Assembly: GCA_036274635.1 (NCBI GenBank)
Contig: DASUFI010000242.1
Span: 1 to 14,791 of the forward strand
DNA from: DASUFI01 sp036274635
GTDB lineage: Bacteria > Planctomycetota > B15-G4
Direction of reading: 5' to 3'
DNA: 14,791 bases
Positions within the stretch are counted from its first letter, which is position 1, and each line of letters starts with the position of its first letter. Below are positions 7,743 through 12,655 of this stretch, piece by piece. The notes below the pieces were generated by a model. It searched no databases, had not been told where the DNA came from, and saw only the letters and a program-made list of their open reading frames with translations. The position numbers were made by a program, and so were the translations under genes.

Positions 7743-8312
7743 GACCGGGACATCCGTCCGGGGCCGGCTGGGAGTCCAACCGGAAGATCGGCGCGGCGTT
7801 GTCCCGCGGGCGGGACCGGCGGGGTTCGGGAGCCGGATTTCCGACCGCATGCATGACGTCGGCTCCCCGCGAGAATTACATCCCCTTGTAGTGGGAATCG
7901 GGGCGGCGAGCCGGTGCCTGAAGGTGCGATCCGGGAAAGAGTTACGGGTCGTGGCGCTTTCGGGACGTGGAAAAGTGGTGCACGACGGGGGTCGGCGCAC
8001 GGCGCGGTCCGAACACCGGTCCCGCCGGGGGCAGGCTACGTCGGGCTTGGAGGCCTCGCCGGCGGCCGGCCCGGATCGCGACGGGAATCGGCTGGCGCCG
8101 CGCAATTGCCGCAGGCCTCTCCACAGGCCCTCCCCAAATGTTTCCACGCGGTGGCGCTCGCGGCGTATGACGGGTGGCGTCGGGGCGCGGGCCCGTTTGG
8201 CGGCGCGCGCGGGTTTGAGTACGTTGCCGCCCCGGACCTCGCGCGGTGAGGCCCGGACGCGGACCGCCGGGCCCACCTCGCGGGACCTTCACCCGACGTG
8301 GCTGGCTCCTCC
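7743..8312. other. Long gene-poor spacer upstream of the PII gene
   Basis: About 570 bases without a gene I can support. Frames here (for example 7849-8322 plus, 7566-8276 minus) lack the third-position G/C bias of the neighbours and match no family. It should hold the promoters of the 34-aa gene (leftward) and of the PII-glnA unit (rightward). Visible structure is a 6-bp stem GTCCCG/CGGGAC at 7801-7816, an 8-bp inverted repeat at 7828-7867, and a locally AT-richer patch around 7870-7900. No standard promoter or riboswitch is recognisable. Confidence 0.5.
7828..7867. repeat. Inverted repeat, 8-bp perfect arms
   Basis: GGGAGCCG (7828-7835) and CGGCTCCC (7860-7867) are perfect reverse complements separated by 24 bases. 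A competing inner pairing CCGAC/GTCGG (7841-7845 with 7858-7862) encloses a self-complementary ATGCAT. It may be a leader-RNA structure for the leftward micro-gene, an operator, or chance in GC-rich DNA. Confidence 0.35.
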
Positions 8313-8621
8313 ATGCGAATGATCCAGGCGATCCTGGCGCCCGAGCGCCTGCAAGCGGTGACGGCCCTGCTCGCCGACGCCGAGATCTTCCGCATGACGG
8401 TGAGCGAGGTGCACGGGCTCTCGGACATGCAGCGCGCCGCCTTCGCGGACCTCTCGCCCGAGCCGATGGTGCGCATCGAGGTCGGCGTGAACGAGGGCTT
8501 CGTGGACGCGGCCATCCGCGCCATCGAGGAGGGCGGCGGCGACCGCGGGCGCATCTTCACCTGGGAGCTGCACGACGTGATCCGCATCCGCACCGGCGAG
8601 ACCGGTCCGGAGGCCATCTGA
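8313..8621 (+). CDS. PII-like nitrogen regulatory protein with shortened T-loop
   Basis: A 102-residue GlnB/GlnK-family protein; PII trimers sense ATP/ADP and 2-oxoglutarate and control ammonium assimilation. The start MRMIQAILAPERL aligns with the family start (MKKIDAIIKP type), and MTVSEVHG fits the end of strand 2. VRIEVGV and the C-loop RIRTGETGPEAI are conserved. The T-loop is about 6 residues shorter than in E. coli GlnB (112 aa) and reads LSDMQRAAFADLSPEPM, with no tyrosine where Tyr51 is uridylylated and no match to the Gln39 region. The B-loop is about 4 residues shorter (GGGDRGRIF). ATG 8313 gives the best family alignment; GTG 8298 in frame adds five residues; neither has a clear Shine-Dalgarno. 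glnA starts 73 bp downstream, which supports a role in glutamine synthetase control. Fold confident, signalling mode unknown. Confidence 0.82.
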   Translation: MRMIQAILAPERLQAVTALLADAEIFRMTVSEVHGLSDMQRAAFADLSPEPMVRIEVGVNEGFVDAAIRAIEEGGGDRGRIFTWELHDVIRIRTGETGPEAI

Positions 8622-8694
8622 ACTTCCGCTTCGACGACGAACAGACCACCTGCGCGCGGCGACGCGCGACCAGCAAGGAAAGGAACAGCTCACT

Positions 8695-10122
8695 GTGGGA
8701 ATGACTCCGGGATTCAGCCCCAAGGACGTGCTCGACAAGATCAAGAGCGGGAACATCCACGCGGTGGACCTGCGCTTCATCGATCCGTTCGGCATGTGGC
8801 ACCACTTCACCCTGCCCAGCACGATGGTGAACGAGGGCAGCTTCACGGACGGGCACGGCTTCGACGGCAGCTCGATCCGCGGCTGGAAGGCCATCGACGA
8901 GAGCGACATGCTCGTGGTGCCCGATCCGAACACGGCGGTGGTGGATCCGTTCTTCGCGGAGCCCACGCTGACCATGATCGCGGACGTCGTGGACCCCATC
9001 ACCAAGGAGGACTACGCGCGCGACCCGCGCGGCGTGGCGCGGCGCTGCGAGCAGTACCTCGCCAGCACGGGCCTCGGGGACAAGATGTACGTGGGGCCCG
9101 AGCCCGAGTTCTTCATCTTCGACTCGGTGCGCTGGGACACGCAGCCCCACGCGTCCTACTACCACATCGACAGCGACGAGGGCCCCTGGCAGACGGGCAG
9201 CGAGCTCGCGGGCCACGGCTACCGCGTGCGCAACAAGGGCGGCTACCTGCCGGTGCCCCCGGCCGACCAGCTGCAGGACCTGCGCGGCGAGATGATGCGC
9301 ACCATGGAACAGATGGGCATCGAGATGGAGCGCCAGCACCACGAGGTGGCGTCCGCGGGCCAGGCCGAGATCGACATGAAGTTCGACTCGCTGGTCTCCA
9401 TGGCCGACAAGCTGCAGTGGTTCAAGTACATCGTGAAGCAGTGCGCGTCGCGCGCGGGCAAGACGGCCACCTTCATGCCCAAGCCCATGTTCGGTGACAA
9501 CGGCTCGGGCATGCACGTGCACTTCTCGATCTGGAAGGGCAAGACCAACCTGTTCGCGGGCAGCGGCTACGCGGGCCTCTCGGACACGGGCCGCTGGGCC
9601 ATCGGCGGCCTGCTGCGCCACGCGCACGCGGTCATCGCCTTCACCAACCCCACCACCAACAGCTACCGCCGGCTGGTGCCGCACTTCGAGGCGCCCATCA
9701 AGCTGGCCTACAGCTCGCGCAACCGCTCGGCGGCCATCCGCATCCCCATGTTCAGCAGCAGCCCGGCGGCCAAGCGCTTCGAGTTCCGCTGCCCGGACCC
9801 GCTGAGCAACGGCTACCTGTCCTTCGCCGCCATCGCCATGGCCTGCATCGACGGCATCCAGAACCGCATCGACCCGGGCCAGCCGCTGGACAAGAACATC
9901 TACGACCTGCCGCCCGAGGAGATGGCCCAGGTGGTGGACGCGCCCACCTCGCTGGAGGCCGCGCTCGAGGCCCTGCAGAAGGACCACGAGTTCCTGCTGC
10001 GCGGCGACGTCTTCAACAAGGAGCTGATCGACACCTTCATCAAGTGGAAGTACGAGAACGAGGTGCTGATCATGAAGACCCGGCCGCACCCGCTCGAGTT
10101 CGCGATGTACTACGACGGGTGA
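8695..10122 (+). CDS. glnA: Type I glutamine synthetase
   Basis: Condenses glutamate and ammonia to glutamine with ATP; cytoplasmic dodecamer in this family. At 475 residues the length matches GSI. Visible motifs are the N-terminal VDLRFIDPFG, FDGSSIRG with SDM after it, GPEPEFFIF (134-142), GQAEID (222 on), the ATP/ammonia-site GDNGSGMHVHFS (267-278), NRSAAIRIP (343-351), and KNIYDLPPEE with Tyr403 at the position adenylylated by GlnE in GSI-beta enzymes (E. coli Tyr397). This suggests a GSI-beta enzyme able to be adenylylated, though no glnE is in the window. GTG 8695 is preferred since AAGGA-like sequence (8675-8684) lies about 10 bases upstream; the ATG at 8701 (two codons on) is the alternative. 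A 73-bp gap links it to the PII gene, and a perfect hairpin follows the stop. Confidence 0.97.
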   Translation: MGMTPGFSPKDVLDKIKSGNIHAVDLRFIDPFGMWHHFTLPSTMVNEGSFTDGHGFDGSSIRGWKAIDESDMLVVPDPNTAVVDPFFAEPTLTMIADVVDPITKEDYARDPRGVARRCEQYLASTGLGDKMYVGPEPEFFIFDSVRWDTQPHASYYHIDSDEGPWQTGSELAGHGYRVRNKGGYLPVPPADQLQDLRGEMMRTMEQMGIEMERQHHEVASAGQAEIDMKFDSLVSMADKLQWFKYIVKQCASRAGKTATFMPKPMFGDNGSGMHVHFSIWKGKTNLFAGSGYAGLSDTGRWAIGGLLRHAHAVIAFTNPTTNSYRRLVPHFEAPIKLAYSSRNRSAAIRIPMFSSSPAAKRFEFRCPDPLSNGYLSFAAIAMACIDGIQNRIDPGQPLDKNIYDLPPEEMAQVVDAPTSLEAALEALQKDHEFLLRGDVFNKELIDTFIKWKYENEVLIMKTRPHPLEFAMYYDG

Positions 10123-10128
10123 GCTGGG

Positions 10129-10153
10129 GCCCGGGAGGGAGCTCCTCCCGGGC
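10129..10153. terminator. Perfect 10-bp hairpin, likely bidirectional terminator
   Basis: GCCCGGGAGG (10129-10138) pairs perfectly with CCTCCCGGGC (10144-10153) around the loop GAGCT. It lies 6 bases after the glnA stop and 11 bases past the end of the minus-strand gene, the only 42 bp between two convergent genes. No U-run follows on either strand. Confidence 0.6.
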
Positions 10154-10164
10154 GCCGGCCGCGG

Positions 10165-10962
10165 TCAGAGCGCGAACACGCCCACGGCGTTGCTGGCCGA
10201 GTAGCCCTTCGGGCCGCCGGCGTCGGCAATCCACAGCTGCATCAGGCACGAGAAGAACGCCGGCAGGCCCGCAGGCCAGGCGCCGGCGATCTGCAGGTCG
10301 CCGGCCGGGCTCGTGACGAGGCCCGACACGAGCACGTCCGGCGTGGGCACGAGGACTCCGCCCTTGAAGGGCGCGTTCGCCAGCTCCAGGCCGATGACCA
10401 GCGTGGCGGGCGCGGCCGGCGCGGCCTGCGAGACGACGAGGCTCACGGGCTCGTGGGGCTCCGGCACGCCGTGGCCCGTGAGTGTCGGCGTTCCGGCGCT
10501 GCCCGCCAGCGCGCCGCCGAGCTTCGACCAGAAGGGCCTGTAGGAGAAGTTGCCGAAAACGGCGTCGCCGGGCAGCAGGCTGACCAGGACCTGGTAGCCG
10601 AAGACGATCGTGTCGCCGGCGTGCACGCTGAACGTGAGCTGCGCCGACGAGCAGTCCCCGAAGACGTGGAGGTCGTCGGCCGTGCCCCACAGCCCGATGC
10701 TGTCGCCGCAGCGGCCCTTGGGGGTCGCGATCGTGGCGGCGTGCACGCTGATCAGCGCATCGGCCGGCGACACGGTCATGTACTTGGCGGTCGTGCCCAC
10801 GGGGTAGCCGCCCGAGCCGCCGCCGAAGAGCATCTGATCGGCGCTCAGGATGGTGATGACGCCCTGCGGGTTGTCGAGCGTCCACGTGAACTGCGTGAAC
10901 TGCGCGGCGGCGGCGGGCGCGAGGGCGGCGAGCAAGGTCGCGGAGAGGATGAAGGCGCGCAT
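10165..10962 (-). CDS. Exported two-domain protein with shared C-terminal module
   Basis: A 265-residue secreted protein. Residues 1-20 are a clear signal peptide (MRAFILSATLLAALAPAAAA, then QFTQF). Residues about 21-155 look like an all-beta domain with TILSADQMLFGGGSGG, a TTAKYMTV strand, LTFSVHAGDTIVFGYQV and FGNFSYRPF; this resembles jelly-roll domains of secreted proteins, but I assign no family. Residues 157-265 repeat the C-terminal module of the FG-GAP protein: FKGGVLVPTPDV, AWPAGLP, and the ending QLWIADAGGPKGYSASNAV. The ATG at 10962 is backed by GGGGAG on the minus strand 9 bases upstream, and the signal peptide follows immediately; upstream in-frame codons are spurious. It stands alone, divergent from the arylsulfotransferase gene. 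Function unknown; extracellular or surface location inferred. Confidence 0.83.
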   Translation of the reverse strand: MRAFILSATLLAALAPAAAAQFTQFTWTLDNPQGVITILSADQMLFGGGSGGYPVGTTAKYMTVSPADALISVHAATIATPKGRCGDSIGLWGTADDLHVFGDCSSAQLTFSVHAGDTIVFGYQVLVSLLPGDAVFGNFSYRPFWSKLGGALAGSAGTPTLTGHGVPEPHEPVSLVVSQAAPAAPATLVIGLELANAPFKGGVLVPTPDVLVSGLVTSPAGDLQIAGAWPAGLPAFFSCLMQLWIADAGGPKGYSASNAVGVFAL

Positions 10963-11011
10963 GAGCAGCGGCTCCCCTGGGCTGGAGTGGAGTGTCCCCG
11001 ACACGGACACC

Positions 11012-11040
11012 AGCCTTGCACGGATGGGCAGGACCGTCAA
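11012..11040 (-). promoter_or_regulatory. Candidate promoter of the 10165-10962 gene
   Basis: On the minus strand TTGACG (11040-11035) is one mismatch from the -35 consensus. A 17-base spacer leads to AAGGCT (11017-11012), a poor -10. The implied start lies roughly 40 bases before the ATG, leaving room for the GGGGAG ribosome site. The -10 weakness keeps this tentative. The whole 10963-11163 gap is the divergent control region for this gene and the next. Confidence 0.3.
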
Positions 11041-11150
11041 AGATCCCGTTCCGCAGTGGGGGGCCCCGTCGCAGGTCCATGAGGCGGTCTCGCGCGGTGA
11101 CGGAGCGCGCCATCGCCTTGCGGCGGAGGGCGCCCCGCCAGGGCCCATGC

Positions 11151-11156
11151 TAGGCT
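11151..11156 (+). promoter_or_regulatory. -10-like TAGGCT immediately before the arylsulfotransferase-like gene
   Basis: TAGGCT ends 7 bases before the ATG at 11164, and no Shine-Dalgarno is visible. If it is the -10 box, the transcript would start at or next to the ATG (leaderless). No -35 is evident at 16-18 bases. Confidence 0.25.
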
Positions 11157-11163
11157 GCTGACG

Positions 11164-12486
11164 ATGCTGCGCTCCGACCTGCCGCGAGGAGCCGGGGCGC
11201 CAACTCCGGCCGCCCGCCGCGCCGCGCTCCTGGCCGTGCTGTGGCTGTGCGCGATGAGCTGCGGGCGCGGCGCCGTGCCTGCCGGCCAGGGGTCGGACGA
11301 CCGGCCCGCGGAAGGCGCTGGCCGCTGGCGGACCACGGGCGAGGCCGACCCGCCCAGCGACACGGCGGCGCGCACGGCCGAGCTGGAGTCCATCGGCTAC
11401 CTCGCCGGCTCGCGTCGCGCGCAGGCGCCCGGCGGCGTGCAGGTGCTCGACCCGGGGCGCGTGCAGCCCGGCGTGAACCTGGTGGTCTCGGGTCACGCGC
11501 CCGAGGCGCTGCTGGTCTCCAACGACGGCCGCCTGCTGCACCGTTGGGGCATCGCGTGCCGCAAGGCCTTCCCCGGCGTGCCAGCCAGCGACCAGCCGCG
11601 CTTCCTGTACTTCCGCCGCGCGAAACTGCTGCGCAACGGCGACCTGCTGGCCATCTTCGAGGGCACCGGCATGGTGCGCCTGCGGCCCGACTCCAGCCTG
11701 GTCTGGGCCTGGCCCGGACATGCGCACCACGATCTCGACCAGCGCCATGACGGCCGCATCGTCACGCTGGCGCGCGACGTGCGCCTCGTGCCGCGCATCG
11801 ACCCGGTGAACCCCATCCTCGTGGACAGCGTGGTCGAGCTCTCGCCCGATGGCGTCGAGCTGCGCCGCATCTCGCTGCTGGACGCGCTGGAGGCCACCGA
11901 GGGCGTCGAGGCCGCCGACGCGCGGCTGACCCACGTGTTGGAACCCACGCGCGGCGACGTGCTGCATGCCAACGCCGTCCGCGTCGTCGAGCAGGCCAGC
12001 GCGGGTCCGCTGGCCCCGGCCCAGCCCGGCGACGTGCTCGTGTCGCTGCGCAGCCTCGACCTCGTGGGGGTGCTCGACCTCGAGGCCGGCCGCTTCCGCT
12101 GGCTGCGCACGGGCAACTGGCACGGCCAGCACCAGCCGCAGCTGCTGGCCAACGGCCACGTGCTGCTCTTCGACAACGGCGGCGGTGGACACTCGCGCGT
12201 GCTCGAGTTCGACCCGGAGACCGGCGCGCAGACGTGGCAGTGGTCCGGCACCGCCGAGGACCCGCTGTGGAGCGAGACCTGCGGCTCGGTGCAGCGCCTG
12301 CCCAGCGGCGACACGCTGGTCGTCGAATCCGACGGCGGCCGCGCGCTGCTGGTCGCGCCCGACGGCCACGTCGTCTGGCGCTTCGACAGCCCGTGGCGCG
12401 CGGGCGTGGACGACGAGCTGGTCGCCACGCTCTTCGACGTCGAGCGCCTGCCCGACGACTTCCCGCTGGACTGGATGCGACGCTAG
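11164..12486 (+). CDS. Arylsulfotransferase-family (ASST/Arylsulfotran_2) exported protein, probable lipoprotein
   Basis: A 440-residue beta-propeller-like protein. The N-terminus has a hydrophobic segment (AALLAVLWLCAM) ending in AMSC with Cys33, a weak lipobox, followed by a low-complexity linker to about residue 75. The rest fits the arylsulfotransferase superfamily: PGVNLVVSGHAPEALLVSNDG, WAWPGHAHHDLD (181-192) with paired histidines, a D-G-R-I-V-T-L-A-R strand, DVLHANAV (His268), PGDVLVSLRSLDLVGVLD, WHGQHQPQLLANGHVLLFDN (His320, His323), and GSVQRLPSGDTLVVESDGG. Known ASSTs move sulfuryl groups between phenols using an active-site histidine; which histidine would act here I cannot say, and many family members are uncharacterised. 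Start ATG 11164 has no clear ribosome site. The gene stands alone between a divergent and a convergent secreted-protein gene. Confidence 0.75.
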   Translation: MLRSDLPRGAGAPTPAARRAALLAVLWLCAMSCGRGAVPAGQGSDDRPAEGAGRWRTTGEADPPSDTAARTAELESIGYLAGSRRAQAPGGVQVLDPGRVQPGVNLVVSGHAPEALLVSNDGRLLHRWGIACRKAFPGVPASDQPRFLYFRRAKLLRNGDLLAIFEGTGMVRLRPDSSLVWAWPGHAHHDLDQRHDGRIVTLARDVRLVPRIDPVNPILVDSVVELSPDGVELRRISLLDALEATEGVEAADARLTHVLEPTRGDVLHANAVRVVEQASAGPLAPAQPGDVLVSLRSLDLVGVLDLEAGRFRWLRTGNWHGQHQPQLLANGHVLLFDNGGGGHSRVLEFDPETGAQTWQWSGTAEDPLWSETCGSVQRLPSGDTLVVESDGGRALLVAPDGHVVWRFDSPWRAGVDDELVATLFDVERLPDDFPLDWMRR

Positions 12487-12501
12487 GAGCGACGGGCTCC
12501 C

Positions 12502-12608
12502 AGGGGACGACGAGCTTCAGCGCATTGGAGGCCGCGAAGCCGGCGGGGCCGGCGGCGTCCGCGACCCACGCCTGGATGCGCGGCGGCCGGCGGAGTGCCG
12601 GCCGGCCC
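12502..12608 (-). pseudogene. Frameshifted remnant of the shared C-terminal module
   Basis: Between two convergent genes, the minus strand reads RIQAWVADAAGPAGF and then AASNALKLVVP (12580-12503). This lines up with the last residues of the 10165-10962 protein (QLWIADAGGPKGYSASNAV). Just upstream, in another frame (12608-12579), it reads GPAGTPPAAA, which fits the preceding WPAGLP part, so a frameshift near 12578 splits the match. No start codon or upstream domain is left. After VVP the codon is TGG where a stop would be expected. The second piece is in the same frame as the large gene ending at 12656, beyond its TGA. It is probably the decayed tail of a lost gene or of a longer ancestor of that gene. 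Confidence 0.55.
12584..12604. terminator. GC-only hairpin between convergent genes
   Basis: CGGCCGGC (12584-12591) pairs with GCCGGCCG (12597-12604) around the 5-base loop GGAGT. It lies about 50 bases past the end of the minus-strand gene and about 100 past the plus-strand gene. No U-run is present, and it falls inside the module remnant, so its role as terminator is uncertain. Confidence 0.35.
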
Positions 12609-12655
12609 GCGCCGCGGCATCCTGGTCCGGATCCGTCGTGCGGTGTGGGAGCGAG

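Noticed and set aside
8093..8109. Sigma-54-like TGGC...TTGC upstream of the PII-glnA unit.
   Set aside because: The invariant GG and GC are separated by 12 bases instead of 10, so it does not fit the -24/-12 rule.
7849..8322. 157-codon plus frame, and a 236-codon minus frame at 7566-8276, in the spacer before the PII gene.
   Set aside because: Codon third positions lack the G/C bias of real genes here, there is no ribosome site, and the products are Arg-rich with no motif.
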